DNA of 50,622 bases from an uncultured Porphyromonadaceae bacterium (GCA_947177405.1 CAMWUJ010000013.1:1-50622), one strand, 5' to 3'; positions 26,216 through 36,500 are shown, numbered from the stretch's first letter. Numbers and translations are program-made. The notes: a model not told the origin generated them from the sequence alone.

Positions 26216-26551
26216 ATGCGAAAGCTATTATATACGATAGTTCTCTGCTCTACTATACTGCCTCTTCTGAGTATCTCCTCCTGCGGTAAGCTCAAGGGAG
26301 TGGAGGAAGGTGAGGAAACACAGGCCGAGATAGAGGCCGCCATGATGGAGGGCCGTTCGGCTGCCCGGGAGTTCATCAACAAACGTTGGAACGATACCAT
26401 TCAACTCCAGAGCCTTATCCTGGAGGCGCGCACCAAAAGAGTGCCTTACGATACTGTCAACAAACCCCGTTGCCGGGCGGCTTTCGACTCGGCTTTCGTA
26501 TCCACGGTGCGCACCGTGCGTCCCGACATAGCTAATGCCCTGAGTAAATGA
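26216..26551 (+). CDS. Small lipoprotein of unknown function
   Basis: This 111-residue protein has a lipobox (LSISSCGKL), so the mature lipoprotein starts at about Cys23. The rest is acidic and helical (EGEETQAEIEAAMMEGRSAAREFINKRW), with no enzyme motif. I do not recognise the family. Its stop overlaps the start of the TIGR02757 gene (ATGA, 26548-26551), so the two are translated together. Confidence 0.8.
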   Translation: MRKLLYTIVLCSTILPLLSISSCGKLKGVEEGEETQAEIEAAMMEGRSAAREFINKRWNDTIQLQSLILEARTKRVPYDTVNKPRCRAAFDSAFVSTVRTVRPDIANALSK

Positions 26552-27318
26552 TTGTCCTGCCTGATAAAGATATTGTAACTCTCCTCGACACGGAAGCACA
26601 ACGTATCAACCGGCCGGAATTTATCGCCAACGATCCCGTGCAGTTTCCACGACGTTTCTCCGATCCTCGTGATATAGAGATCGCTGCTTTCCTGTCGGCT
26701 ATCATTGCCTGGGGAAAACGCACTATGATATGCAGAGATGCGGATAAGATGCTTTCTCTGATGGACAATATGCCCTATCAGTATGTGATGGAAAGAGGAT
26801 ATGAGGATCTTGACCCCTCTCTCAATATCCATCGCACTTTCTTTGCCCGCAATATGGCGTATTTCCTTCGCGGTATCCGAAGGATAATGAAAGAATATGG
26901 ATCGATCGATTCATTCGCAGCTTCAATCCGTGCGGGTGAAGAGGAGGCTCCGGCATGGTGCCTGGTGAGGGAAATGCAGAAGATCATGATGGATGAGAAC
27001 GCTGGAGTGGCCGATTCCCGGGCACTGCCTGTCAATATTGACCACTCAGCCCTGAAAAGAGTGAACATGGCGCTACGCTGGCTGGTAAGAGACGATGGCA
27101 TTGTGGATATGGGAATCTGGGAATCGATTCCAAAGAATAAACTTTTCATCCCTCTGGATGTCCATGTAGGGAACACTGCCCGTAATTTAGGACTCCTTGA
27201 AAGAAAATCTAACGACCGCAAGGCAGTGGAACAGCTCACCTCTACCCTTCGGCTTCTGCGCCCCGCCGACCCGGTGTTTTATGACTACGCTCTATTCGGA
27301 ATCGGGGTGGGAGAATGA
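26548..27318 (+). CDS. TIGR02757-family (DUF2400) protein
   Basis: The 256-residue protein matches the TIGR02757 family, widespread in Bacteroidetes and of unknown role. Family-like segments include DPVQFPRRFSDPRDIEIAAFLSAIIAWGKR (about 28-57), a long helical middle, and LFIPLDVHVGNTARNLGLLERK (about 200-221) near the end. The latter resembles a helix-hairpin-helix DNA glycosylase tail, which may hint at nucleic-acid contact (inference). It overlaps the small lipoprotein gene upstream. A weak hairpin follows before the next gene. Confidence 0.88.
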   Translation: MIVLPDKDIVTLLDTEAQRINRPEFIANDPVQFPRRFSDPRDIEIAAFLSAIIAWGKRTMICRDADKMLSLMDNMPYQYVMERGYEDLDPSLNIHRTFFARNMAYFLRGIRRIMKEYGSIDSFAASIRAGEEEAPAWCLVREMQKIMMDENAGVADSRALPVNIDHSALKRVNMALRWLVRDDGIVDMGIWESIPKNKLFIPLDVHVGNTARNLGLLERKSNDRKAVEQLTSTLRLLRPADPVFYDYALFGIGVGE

Positions 27319-27342
27319 TTAGTTACGGACGAATTTAAATTA

Positions 27343-27366
27343 TGAAGTTGCTTAAACTTCAATTTT
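27343..27366 (+). terminator. Weak terminator-like hairpin before the GHL10 gene
   Basis: TGAAGTT (27343-27349) pairs with AACTTCA (27355-27361) around a 5-base loop, followed by ATTTT. The stem is AT-rich, so termination would be partial. Confidence 0.45.
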
Positions 27367-27386
27367 CTGATTAATTTAATCAAAAA

Positions 27387-28895
27387 ATGAAAAAGACTAT
27401 TCTATCACTTTTGACTTTTATTATTGTTTCCTTGTTGGGTTCGTGTGCCTATGCCGACTCCAATATTCCCAAAAGAGAATTCCGTGGAGCGTGGCTTCAT
27501 CTCATAGGTCAGTCGCAATGGGCGAAAAAGACCCCTGCACAGCAACGCGAATATATCCGCAGTGAATTTGACAAGCTGCAGGAAGCGGGCATCAATGCTG
27601 TGGTATTTCAGGTGCGTCCGGCTGCCGATGCAGCATATATATCCAAGCTTGAGCCCTGGAGCAAATTTCTTACCGGCAAGCTCGGTAAAGCTCCCGACCC
27701 TATTTGGGATCCATTGCAGTTCGCCATTGAGGAAGCACACAAGAGAGGAATGGAATTGCATGCATGGCTTAATCCTTACCGCGTAACTACGGCTCCCGGC
27801 GAAGTGCTCCCCGCCGACCATATCGCAAATAAACATCCCGAACGCTTTTTCAAATATGACGGTAAGATTCTCTTTGACCCCGCGTATCAGGAGAACCGCG
27901 ACTATATATGCGAAGTAGTTTCCGATATCCTTACCCGCTATGATGTGGATGCTATTCATATCGACGACTATTTCTATCCTTATCCCAAGAAAGGTCAGAG
28001 TATTCCCGATGACAAGAGTTATGCCAAATTCGGAAAGGGAATGGATCGCGGTGACTGGCGCCGTCAGAATGTGAACCTGCTAATAGAGCAGATGTATAAG
28101 ACTATCAAGGAGACCAAGCCCTGGGTGAGATTCGGCATCTCACCATTCGGTATCTGGAGAAACAAGAAAAACGATCCGCGAGGAAGCGAAAGCAACGGTT
28201 TGCAAAACTATGACTCCCTCTATGCCGACATCCTTCTTTGGATGAAGAACGGTTGGGTTGACTATGTTTCTCCCCAGCTCTACTGGGAACTCGACCTCGC
28301 CGTGGCTCCGAGCCGCAAGCTTGCCAAATGGTGGAGCGACAATTCCTATGGAACCGACATCTATATCGGACAAGATCTGCGCCGCACAATGGGTACTCCC
28401 GACACCAAGGCCGGAAAACCCAATGAGCTTTACACAAAGATCAAACTTTCCCGCGAACTCCCCAATACCAAAGGCGCAATATGGTTTCACGGTTACTGGC
28501 TCACTGAGAATTACAAGGGTGCCCACACACAGATGGCTAACGAACATTATCCCACTCTCGCCCTTCCTCCGGTGTATGGAGACAAGAATGTGGTGCCGGA
28601 TCAAGTGAAAAATATAAGGATAGGCAAAGACAAGCAAGGGAAGGTCCTTCTCGAATGGGATGCACCTGCTAAAAACGGCAAGGTTGAGAAAGAAACCGAT
28701 CCGGTGAAATATGTAGTGTATGAATTCCTTCAAGGCGAGAAGCAGGATCTTAACAATCCTGAAACCATCATCTCCATTACCTCCGACACCGCAGTGGTGC
28801 TCCCCGGGGTGCCTGAGGGTAATACTTATGCCGTTACCGCAGTGGACCGTATGAACCGTGAGTCAAAGCCCATCTTCCTTTATGGGAAAAAATAA
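27387..28895 (+). CDS. GHL10 (DUF187) glycoside-hydrolase-like lipoprotein
   Basis: The 502-residue protein has a lipoprotein-type signal (LLGSCAYA, Cys near residue 20). Residues about 30-350 form a TIM-barrel of the GHL10/YngK family: EFRGAWLHLIGQSQW, INAVVFQVRPAADAAY, GMELHAWLNPYRV, VDAIHIDDYFYPYP and ISPFGIWRN. The acidic residues of IDDYFYP would be near the active site. These enzymes are thought to act on peptidoglycan or other glycans (family knowledge). A C-terminal fibronectin type III-like domain spans about 405-500 (PDQVKNIRIGKDKQGKVLLEWDAP). The next gene starts 12 bases later. Confidence 0.92.
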   Translation: MKKTILSLLTFIIVSLLGSCAYADSNIPKREFRGAWLHLIGQSQWAKKTPAQQREYIRSEFDKLQEAGINAVVFQVRPAADAAYISKLEPWSKFLTGKLGKAPDPIWDPLQFAIEEAHKRGMELHAWLNPYRVTTAPGEVLPADHIANKHPERFFKYDGKILFDPAYQENRDYICEVVSDILTRYDVDAIHIDDYFYPYPKKGQSIPDDKSYAKFGKGMDRGDWRRQNVNLLIEQMYKTIKETKPWVRFGISPFGIWRNKKNDPRGSESNGLQNYDSLYADILLWMKNGWVDYVSPQLYWELDLAVAPSRKLAKWWSDNSYGTDIYIGQDLRRTMGTPDTKAGKPNELYTKIKLSRELPNTKGAIWFHGYWLTENYKGAHTQMANEHYPTLALPPVYGDKNVVPDQVKNIRIGKDKQGKVLLEWDAPAKNGKVEKETDPVKYVVYEFLQGEKQDLNNPETIISITSDTAVVLPGVPEGNTYAVTAVDRMNRESKPIFLYGKK

Positions 28896-28907
28896 TCTGA
28901 TCAGACT

Positions 28908-30488
28908 ATGAAATTAAAACTGATTTTATCCTCAATTCTTCTCCTATCGTTTGGGTTTACAGCTCGTCCCGACGACATATATTCCGATGCGTTGCTGAGA
29001 AAAGCGCAGAAGGGAGATATGAAAGCCATGTTCGATCTCGCACATACCTATTATTCCGGAGTAGGAACAGAAAAAAATCGTTATGAAGCCGTACGCTGGT
29101 TTGAAAAATCCTTGGCAGCCGGGGAAACGGCTTCTCGTGTTATGCTCGATTGGGTGAATCTGCGTGAAGCAAATTTTGGATATTCTCTTCTCACTCTTGC
29201 TGAGAATGGAGATCCGGAAGCACAATATTCCTTAGGCTATAGTCTCGTTTTTCCGGATGCGACAATTTCAGAATCCGACAAATATGGAGATCATAAGCTC
29301 AGTGATCCCAAATTGGGAAAAGAATTTTTAGAGAAAGCCGCCGATCAGAATCTTCCGGATGCTCTTTACATATTGGGTTATATGTATCTCAATGGTGTCC
29401 ACACAGAAAAAAATGCCGTTAAAGGGGTGGATCTTCTGCATAAGGGGGCTGAATTGGGAAATTCTTCAGCCCAATATCTATATGCTGCCTGCCTGATGGG
29501 AGGTGACGGATGTCAGAAAAACGAGCAAGAAGGACTTGAATGGTTGAGAAAGGCTGCCGATAACGGACATCCGGAGGCCATGTATTTTATTGGAAGAGCT
29601 AATGAGGATGGTCAGTATGGAATGGCTGTTAATATTCCTGAAGCTCTGAAATGGTATAAGAAAGCTTATGAGGTTGGATCAATAAATGCATGCCTCCAAC
29701 TCGGCTACCTATATTATGAAGGGAAAAAAGTGGAAAAGAATCTGATGAAGACCACCCAATACTGGGGGACCGCTAAAAATCTCGGTTCAGTTCAGGCCAC
29801 CAACAATCTCCAGGCAATCGCTCCTGAGTTTTCCAAGCAATTTCCCAAATTATTCAAGAATATGAAGAAAAGGGCTCAGCAGGGCGACCCGGAAGCCATA
29901 ACTCATATAATGGCTTTATTTTTAGGCGACATCCCTTTTCAAACAAATCTTGAAGGTGGTTCCCATATTGAAAAGGCCGTTGAATGGATTAATTATGGGG
30001 TAGAGAAGAATATAGCGGATTTCTATGACCTTGCAGCTGAATTATACGAAACCGGTGATATTCCCGCGTATCTTCCTGTGGTGGAAAGGAAATCAGGGAT
30101 ATTTAAGGGATATACCTACAACAGAAAAAACGCGGTAACTCCCGACTTAGAGAAAGCAGCCGAACTTTACAACAAGAGTATTGCTTCCAATTCCACCCGA
30201 CGTTACAATTCTCTCTTAAGAATGGCAAAGGCCAATTATGAAGGAGACGCCCTTGTAGGTGGCGAGAAGAATTATGCTGCATGTGCATGGCAACTTAAGG
30301 ATGCTATAAAAATCCTTGAGAAGATGGCTCCTTCTAAGGAACTCTCCGATGCCTACGCTCTCCTGAGCAAATGCTATCGTTTCGGACGTGGTGTGAATCA
30401 GAGTGAGGATAAAGCTGAAGAATATGAACGCAAGAGTATGCGACTTGGAAACATCACCGGATTGAGAAGCGTGCAATTCGGCTTTTAA
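28908..30488 (+). CDS. Secreted Sel1-repeat protein
   Basis: The 526-residue protein has a signal peptide (MKLKLILSSILLLSFGFTA). It is built of Sel1-like repeats of about 36 residues with the pattern A...LG..Y..G.GVEKN...A..W..KA: examples are MFDLAHTYYSGVGTEKN (about 41-57), ALYILGYMYLNGVHTEKN (about 152-169) and ACLQLGYLYYEGKKVEKN. A last set lies near 470-515. Sel1 proteins serve as scaffolds for protein complexes; no partner can be named. It lies 12 bases after the GHL10 gene, so the two may be co-expressed. A bidirectional terminator follows. Confidence 0.9.
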   Translation: MKLKLILSSILLLSFGFTARPDDIYSDALLRKAQKGDMKAMFDLAHTYYSGVGTEKNRYEAVRWFEKSLAAGETASRVMLDWVNLREANFGYSLLTLAENGDPEAQYSLGYSLVFPDATISESDKYGDHKLSDPKLGKEFLEKAADQNLPDALYILGYMYLNGVHTEKNAVKGVDLLHKGAELGNSSAQYLYAACLMGGDGCQKNEQEGLEWLRKAADNGHPEAMYFIGRANEDGQYGMAVNIPEALKWYKKAYEVGSINACLQLGYLYYEGKKVEKNLMKTTQYWGTAKNLGSVQATNNLQAIAPEFSKQFPKLFKNMKKRAQQGDPEAITHIMALFLGDIPFQTNLEGGSHIEKAVEWINYGVEKNIADFYDLAAELYETGDIPAYLPVVERKSGIFKGYTYNRKNAVTPDLEKAAELYNKSIASNSTRRYNSLLRMAKANYEGDALVGGEKNYAACAWQLKDAIKILEKMAPSKELSDAYALLSKCYRFGRGVNQSEDKAEEYERKSMRLGNITGLRSVQFGF

Positions 30489-30507
30489 TTCCCCTTTATC
30501 GTAAATA

Positions 30508-30548
30508 AAAAACAGGCTACACCAATATGAAAGGTGCAGCCTGTTTTT
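30508..30548. terminator. Bidirectional terminator between the Sel1 gene and the XRE gene
   Basis: AAAAACAGGCT (30508-30518) pairs with AGCCTGTTTTT (30538-30548), and CACC/GGTG (30520-30523 and 30533-30536) extends it. Flanking A and T runs let it work for both converging genes. Confidence 0.9.
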
Positions 30549-30576
30549 ACATTTAAAGTCTTACGACTGTTTCTGA

Positions 30577-30789
30577 TTACTCCTTTGTGGTTTCATCTTC
30601 CTTATCCACAATCTGAAGCTGCAAGCCCAGCGGAGTAAGAATTTTAGTCAATGTTTTAACTGATGGGTTCGCATACCCACCTTCGATTGCCTTGATCATC
30701 CGTACACTTACACCCGAGATTTCTGCCAATGCATTCTGAGTAGATCTGAGGCTCTGGCGGCGGCTGCGAATTACACTTCCTATTTCCAT
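30577..30789 (-). CDS. XRE-family helix-turn-helix regulator
   Basis: The 70-residue protein is almost only an HTH domain: IGSVIRSRRQSLRSTQNALAEISGVSVRMIKAIEGGYANPSVKTLTKILTPLGL. The pattern is that of HipB- or HigA-like DNA-binding proteins. The frame extends 13 codons upstream to a GTG, but the ATG at 30789 opens the HTH in the usual place. No toxin gene is adjacent, so it is a lone regulator or a remnant of a toxin-antitoxin pair (inference). A short acidic tail (DKEDETTKE) ends it. Confidence 0.85.
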   Translation of the reverse strand: MEIGSVIRSRRQSLRSTQNALAEISGVSVRMIKAIEGGYANPSVKTLTKILTPLGLQLQIVDKEDETTKE

Positions 30790-31091
30790 GGTTGTTTCTA
30801 TAATTGAATTGAATAATAAAAATTTCACTCACCTTTGAAGGTAAAAAACTTCCCGAAAGAGATTTTCTGCACTTCACCTACAAATATAATAATAATAATT
30901 CAATCTATAAACATTTTCTCTTTTTTTTTATATTATTTTTGCCCAATACCCTTAATTTTTACAATATCTTGCCCTAAATATCATAAAAATTATATCCCTT
31001 TCTTCTATTTAACCTTTTATTACATCCCACTGCCAATAATTTGCATACTTTGATTCTAACTTTGCATCGTAACCACAAAACCGTATGACTT
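30790..31091. other. AT-rich gene-free stretch with a -7 promoter box
   Basis: This 300-base region is rich in A and T and holds no convincing reading frame. TAACTTTG at 31057-31064 fits the Bacteroidetes -7 box and lies 28 bases before the small ORF at 31092; no TTTG sits at the -33 distance. The minus-strand XRE gene must also be transcribed from here. Confidence 0.5.
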
Positions 31092-31193
31092 ATGAATATT
31101 ATTCAGACAATTTCAAAAAAGGCAGGAATAGCAGCCATCTATTTTATGGGTATTCTTGTGCTTTTCCTTCAACTCAGAAGCATTCTGGCATAA
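31092..31193 (+). CDS. Small single-pass membrane protein (33 aa), hypothetical
   Basis: A 33-codon frame runs from ATG 31092 to TAA 31191-31193. Its product has a short basic start (MNIIQTISKKAG) followed by one hydrophobic segment (IAAIYFMGILVLFLQL). It sits 28 bases after a TAACTTTG -7 box and is followed by a perfect 13-bp terminator at 31281, so it looks like a small transcription unit of its own. No homologue is recognised. It could be a small membrane regulator, a type I-like toxin peptide, or chance. Confidence 0.5.
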   Translation: MNIIQTISKKAGIAAIYFMGILVLFLQLRSILA

Positions 31194-31280
31194 GTGTTTC
31201 ACACTTATGATCTGGAGATCCGGAAAAGAATCAAAAATTAATTACTTGAAAGATTAGAGAATTGCCTTTACATTAGAAGG

Positions 31281-31316
31281 GGGTGGTCAAAATGCGAATT
31301 TTGACCACCCGTTTTA
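31281..31316 (+). terminator. Perfect 13-bp terminator downstream of the small ORF
   Basis: GGGTGGTCAAAAT (31281-31293) pairs with ATTTTGACCACCC (31298-31310), followed by GTTTT. It ends the small transcription unit and separates it from the minus-strand PPTase gene. Confidence 0.9.
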
Positions 31317-31352
31317 TTATGATTCATACCTCTCTAAGAATAAGATTAATCT

Positions 31353-32033
31353 CTAAACCTTCTTTGAGAACTTGGCACACTGCGGACTGTAAGCAAGTGT
31401 CACCAGATGTCCTTCCGTCTCATAGGAGAATAGTGTGAGCTCCACCTCCTCTTCCCCTTTACGGCAAACGGCTTTTCCATATTCAATCACCGGAAACTCA
31501 TTCTTATCATATACCGGCACGGCAGGCGATATTCCGGGAAGGCGTTCTATTCGGATCCCTTCTCTGAAATCAAGTCCTTCCTCAAGCATAGCCTTATAGC
31601 AAGCCTCTTTCGATGTCCACGCCAGAATATTAGCCCTGAGATCGGAAGCGGGGACAAGATTTAATTCCTCTTCATTCAGGAAACGATCCCTCACCTTCAA
31701 CACCTGTTCTCGATCGGCACTCTCGGCATCCACACCCATCGCTGCCCGACGGCTGAATTCCGACAGGTCCACCTCCGGAGTAGCAGGAAGAGTGGCAACC
31801 ACCAGCAATCTATCCGTATGGGAAATTGATATTCTGGATTCCTCTCCGAAAAGGAAAGGCGATCCATTGCGGTAGTGTCCTATCTCGCGATAAGCCTCCT
31901 TTCCATTCTCGCAATACACCTGATAAGCCATCTCCCTCCAGAGCTTGCCGCTCTTATCCTCACCGCCGCAAACCTCCTCTATCTTTATGCCCGGTATCGA
32001 CGGGTGTCGCCAATATATGAATTCTGTTTCCAT
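31353..32033 (-). CDS. 4'-phosphopantetheinyl transferase (Sfp-like)
   Basis: The 226-residue enzyme moves 4'-phosphopantetheine from coenzyme A to a carrier protein. The magnesium- and CoA-binding motifs of the family are visible: MGVDAES (about 103-109), RFLNEEEL (about 121-128) and WTSKEACYKAM (about 146-156). The length and single-chain layout fit the Sfp/Gsp type. The gene follows gldE with only 3 bases between them on the same strand, an arrangement common in Bacteroidetes. The carrier-protein partner is not in the window. Confidence 0.93.
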   Translation of the reverse strand: METEFIYWRHPSIPGIKIEEVCGGEDKSGKLWREMAYQVYCENGKEAYREIGHYRNGSPFLFGEESRISISHTDRLLVVATLPATPEVDLSEFSRRAAMGVDAESADREQVLKVRDRFLNEEELNLVPASDLRANILAWTSKEACYKAMLEEGLDFREGIRIERLPGISPAVPVYDKNEFPVIEYGKAVCRKGEEEVELTLFSYETEGHLVTLAYSPQCAKFSKKV

Positions 32034-32036
32034 TTT

Positions 32037-33437
32037 TCAGTTATTTCCATCTTCAGCCTTGTCATCCTCAATATCCTCCTTTTTAGGCAGGACCGTCACC
32101 TTAACTTTTACTATACGATGCTTTTCCATCTTAAGTATAAGAAATTTGAGTCCATATTTCTCAAGAGTCTCCTTAGGAGTGGGGAAATCACCCTTGATAT
32201 GAAGCAGAAGTCCCGCCAAAGTCTCCGCATCTCCTGTATCTCCCAATTCATCTTCAGAGATTCCTATCACGTCGCAGAAGTCGGAAAGCATTATCTTGGC
32301 ATCGAAATAATATGAGTCAGGCGATATTTTCTTATACATGGATGAAACCTCATCATATTCATCATCAATATCGCCGACAATCTGCTCTATGATATCTTCG
32401 AGGGTTACGATTCCCTGAGTGCCTCCATATTCATCTATCACAATGGCGATATGAATCTTTTTCCTCCGGAAATCCTCAAGAAGATCATCGATCATCCTCG
32501 ACTCCGGCACAAAGTAGGCTTCCCTTATCAGTTTCTGCCATTTGAAATTTTCATTCACCTTCCCTATATAGGGAAGAAGATCCTTGCTGTATAGTATGCC
32601 GGCTATGCTGTCTTGCGAAGTGTCATACACCGGTATTCTCGAATATCCGGAATCAAGAATCACTTTCATCACTTCCTCCCAGCTGTCATGAAGTTCTATT
32701 GCCGTGACATCTACTCGCGAAATCATAATCTCCCGGGCCTCTTTCTCTCCAAACGTCAAGATCCCTTCAAGCATCTCCTTCTCTTTGGAATCCTTCACAT
32801 CAGATATCTCGAGAGCCTTTCCCAATTCATCGGGAGAGATATTCTCACCCTTCTTGCTGACAATACGCTTCACTATGAAAGAGCTTTTCACCATAATGCG
32901 CGACAGTGGCGAGAATATGACATTCAGAAACGCGATTCCCGGGGTGGCCATTCTCACCCACCATAACGTGCGTCCCCGGGCCACAAGCTTCGGGAAAATT
33001 TCCCCGCAAAGGAGGAGAAGGAAGGTCATGAAGACTGTCTGGACGAGGAAATCCACCACAGGGTTATGGAATTTCACTGTCTGATTGATGGCAAACGTGA
33101 GAAGCACTACCATCGTGATATTTACCAGATTATTTGAAATCAGGATAGTGGCAAGGAGTTTCTCGCTATTGGAGAGAAGCCGCATGGCGCGTTGATCGCC
33201 GGGCTTTTCCGATTCCTCAAGATCTTCAAGCTCCTGAGGTGACATTCCGAAAAAAGCTATTTCACTTCCGGATACGAAAGCGGAGACACACAGACACAAC
33301 ACTACTATAGCTATCAGCACCGACCATCCGAACCATGACGGCGGAGCCTGAAAGGAAACAGCGGCCTCTGTTCTGGCCAGAATAGTGAAAAGAATTGTCA
33401 ATAACGGCGATGTCGCCGGTAAAGGATCTGTATCCAA
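32037..33437 (-). CDS. gldE: GldE-like CNNM/CBS-domain membrane protein
   Basis: The 466-residue protein has three or four N-terminal membrane segments (about 40-190) of the CNNM/DUF21 type, including SGSEIAFFGMSPQELE. A CBS-domain pair (about 215-345) contains EIMISRVDVTAIELHDSWEE and the VIDEYGGTQGIVTLEDIIEQIVGDI segment. A CorC/HlyC-type domain ends it, with a charged tail. In Bacteroidetes this family is annotated GldE, a gliding-motility-associated protein, also present in non-gliding gut species, where it may handle ions (family knowledge). It has its own consensus promoter at 33509-33540 and is joined to the PPTase gene. Confidence 0.92.
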   Translation of the reverse strand: MDTDPLPATSPLLTILFTILARTEAAVSFQAPPSWFGWSVLIAIVVLCLCVSAFVSGSEIAFFGMSPQELEDLEESEKPGDQRAMRLLSNSEKLLATILISNNLVNITMVVLLTFAINQTVKFHNPVVDFLVQTVFMTFLLLLCGEIFPKLVARGRTLWWVRMATPGIAFLNVIFSPLSRIMVKSSFIVKRIVSKKGENISPDELGKALEISDVKDSKEKEMLEGILTFGEKEAREIMISRVDVTAIELHDSWEEVMKVILDSGYSRIPVYDTSQDSIAGILYSKDLLPYIGKVNENFKWQKLIREAYFVPESRMIDDLLEDFRRKKIHIAIVIDEYGGTQGIVTLEDIIEQIVGDIDDEYDEVSSMYKKISPDSYYFDAKIMLSDFCDVIGISEDELGDTGDAETLAGLLLHIKGDFPTPKETLEKYGLKFLILKMEKHRIVKVKVTVLPKKEDIEDDKAEDGNN

Positions 33438-33508
33438 TTTTTCAGTTTTTTAATTAATACATCATGCGAAGAGACCCGTTTTAAGGTCTTCACATCCATT
33501 ATTTATTG

Positions 33509-33540
33509 CAAAATTAACCCTTTATGTGCTGTTTTGCAAA
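33509..33540 (-). promoter_or_regulatory. Promoter of gldE (TTTG-N20-TAATTTTG, minus strand)
   Basis: Read on the minus strand, TTTG (33540-33537) and TAATTTTG (33516-33509) are separated by 20 bases, an exact Bacteroidetes match. It lies 72 bases before the gldE start, so the gldE-PPTase pair has its own promoter after the AddA-like gene. Confidence 0.8.
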
Positions 33541-33557
33541 AAAAGAAGATAAAAAAT

Positions 33558-36500
33558 TCATTCCGAGGCAAGCTCCACCTTGTCAAGACGCACATACCAT
33601 ACGTATCCCTTCACGCTGCGGAATCGGCCTGTTTCCCTGAGAGCCGCTACATAGTTTTTCACCTGACGCCTGTACTTGGCCGAGCTTTTCAACGACTCGC
33701 CAAACTTATAATCCACCACAACGGCATCTCCTTCCGGTGACACCATTATCCTGTCGGGACGTTTCACTCCGCGTCCGCTATGAAGAATCGATCGCTCGTT
33801 GATCACCTTCCGGCTACCGTCAAACCATCCCTTCACATCCTCCCTCGAGGTCTTTACAGTGAGCAGGGCTGCAAGACGTGAGGACTCTTCCCGGCTTATC
33901 AGTCCTTTTATGGTGTATCGCCTCACGGCACGAGGTATATCCTCCTGACGGCCGACATCCTTCATAATCTCATGGAGTAAGTTTCCCTCCGAACGTGGAT
34001 CAGGATCATCGGAGAGCTCCCCCTCTTCCGCATCCACAATATCCGGGAGATCTTCCGTGCGATACATCAGGAATTCCGGTGTCGGACGCGTGCAATAGTC
34101 ATCCATATCTTTCTCCGAATTATCCGCTTCCTTCCCCTTTGCATTTTTTTCGTATGGATTGTATTTTATTCCATAGCTGTATCCCGTATCTTCAGAAACA
34201 TTGAAACAGGACTTTTCCACAAGCTCGATCGGTCCCCCTTCCCCCTGCTCGGCAACCGTTTCAAGAAACATATCCAGCAAGGATGAGATCTTAAGCGGGT
34301 CCGGGGTCTTAGTGGTGGAAGGTTTGGAAAATATATACAACTCATGGGCTGCGCGCGTGAATGCCACATAGAGCATATTGAGCGAGTCCATCTTCTTGAG
34401 ATCGTAATATTCGTTGAGGATATGCTCGTGCACTGTCCCTTCAAGCAGGGAGTTGGTTGACACGGGAAGATATCCCGGCAATCCGTCGGCGTCACTCCCC
34501 AATCCTGCGGGTTTGACCCATCGCCATTCCTCTTTTTTGGTTGAATCGGTGAATCCTGCATCAGCGAATGGCACAATCACCACAGGGTATTCGAGACCTT
34601 TTGATTTATGCACTGTCATCACCGTGACAGCATCCATATTTTCCGGTGACGAGATTGATGCGCTTCCTTTGCGTTCGTCCCACCATTGCAAAAATGAAGC
34701 AATGTCGGAAGGATGACCTTCTCCATATTCAAGCACGAGATCTTGGAATGCTGCCAGGAACACCGCATCGCGTTTCCTTATTTCCTGCGGCACAAACTCT
34801 GCTATTATTGACTCCACAAGTGCAGGAAGCGTTACAGCCTGCATCTTTGCAAGCATCCTGCGTATGCCGTCGTTGTCGCTTCCGCTTTTGAAAAAGGCGT
34901 CGAGACATTCGGGAGTGGAAAGCTCGGGATTACGCATGGCGAAAAATCTGAAATTACAAGCCACCTCCGACCAATCGGCCACACCCCGGCGCGCACGGTC
35001 GTCTCCTTCCCTCACCTCCGGGTCTGCACCGCGGCATATCGTTTCCAGCACCGAAGTCACCAGAGATACAGCCGCTGAAGTGGAAAGACGCAACGATTGT
35101 TCGCTCACATACTCGATGGCAGGCAGATCCGGATTCCCCGAAGCATTATGATCCATAAATGCAGCAATCACATCCTCTCCCTGATCATTTCTATCCACAA
35201 GCACGGCGATATCGCGCATCGAGAAACCACGCGACACAGCGTCAAGCACCGTATCCACCACTCCTTGCAGAGCATACTCCTTCCAGTCGCAATCGGATTC
35301 CTTACGGTTTCTCACCTCCACATATCCGTTTTTCTTTTTATTGTTGGGATGCTGCACCACATTGCGGTAGTCTGTCCTGAAATCACGACGTGCCTCAGAG
35401 ACTTCGGCTCCCACCATACGGTTGAGGACGAGGGTGAGAAACTCAAAAAAACTGTTGTTGAATTGCACCACTCTCAGGTCGCTCCGCCAGTTGGTGTTTC
35501 GGGCAGAACCTGCTTCTGCTTCCTCATGTCCTCCCCCGAATTCCTCCGGCACCTTCTCTGAAATCAAGGAAGAGTCGGCATTGCGGAAACGGTAGATACT
35601 CTGCTTGGCATCACCGATAATGAGGTTTTCATTTCCACGCGACACGCTCTCGTGCAGCAACGGGCTCATATTGCGCCACTGCATCTCCGAGGTATCCTGA
35701 AATTCATCTATGAGGAAATGGTTAAGACGTGTGCCTATACGCTCATAGATAAAAGGGGTATCTTCCTCCCCTATGATATCATGAAGCATGGAATTTGTCT
35801 CTCCAAGTTCGATAGCATTATTTTCGCGCAGGTATTCATCCCGCTTTCTCCTTATGGCCTGCAACATTCCCATGAAAGGGAAATTCTCCTTATACAGGAT
35901 CCAATGACGAAATTCTTTGCTTCTTAGTTTTCCTGCCCAAAGATCGAAAGCTTCAGCGAGATTCTGCTCCGCGTCCTCCATTTCATCGTAGATCGATGTA
36001 TTTCCTTTCTTTTTTCTTCCGGTGTAAGCACCGGTATATTTTGGAGCGATCGACTCGACTGTCTTGCCGCTTTTTTTCGGCAGTTCATACCATTTCATAT
36101 CCATTGCCAACGCGGCTTTCCCCCGGAAATATTTAAGGTCGATCTCCCCTATCAATCCTTCATTCTTCTTCACGAGCCGATGAAGCGCCTTGGCTGCTGC
36201 CTTTGTCTCCTCGAATCTCTTCTTCACCTCCCCTTCATACTTATCGCGCAACCTTTCATATATACCGGTAAGGTCGGGATCACTTTTGAAATAGGAGTCC
36301 AGCTCTCTCCTTATCTTCTTGAAGTCTTCATTCTCCAATCGTCTCACAGAGGCCCGCAGCAGGGTATAGGGATCGGTGTCGGCACTGCTCTTTGCAAAGA
36401 TATTCCATCTCTTTCCGTCGCTCCTTGCCCGCGACATTATCTCCTCTATCCAATAAGAGGCTCCGGATTCATCATGACCGGAATTTATATCCTCAAGAAG

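Noticed and set aside
30577..30789. XRE gene as antitoxin of a type II toxin-antitoxin pair
   Set aside because: No toxin-like gene lies on either side; the neighbours are a terminator and a non-coding stretch.
33465..33495. Imperfect hairpin (GAAGAGACC/GGTCTTC) upstream of gldE as a terminator of the AddA-like gene
   Set aside because: It has a bulge, lacks a T run on the minus strand and lies downstream of the gldE promoter, so it would be in the gldE leader.
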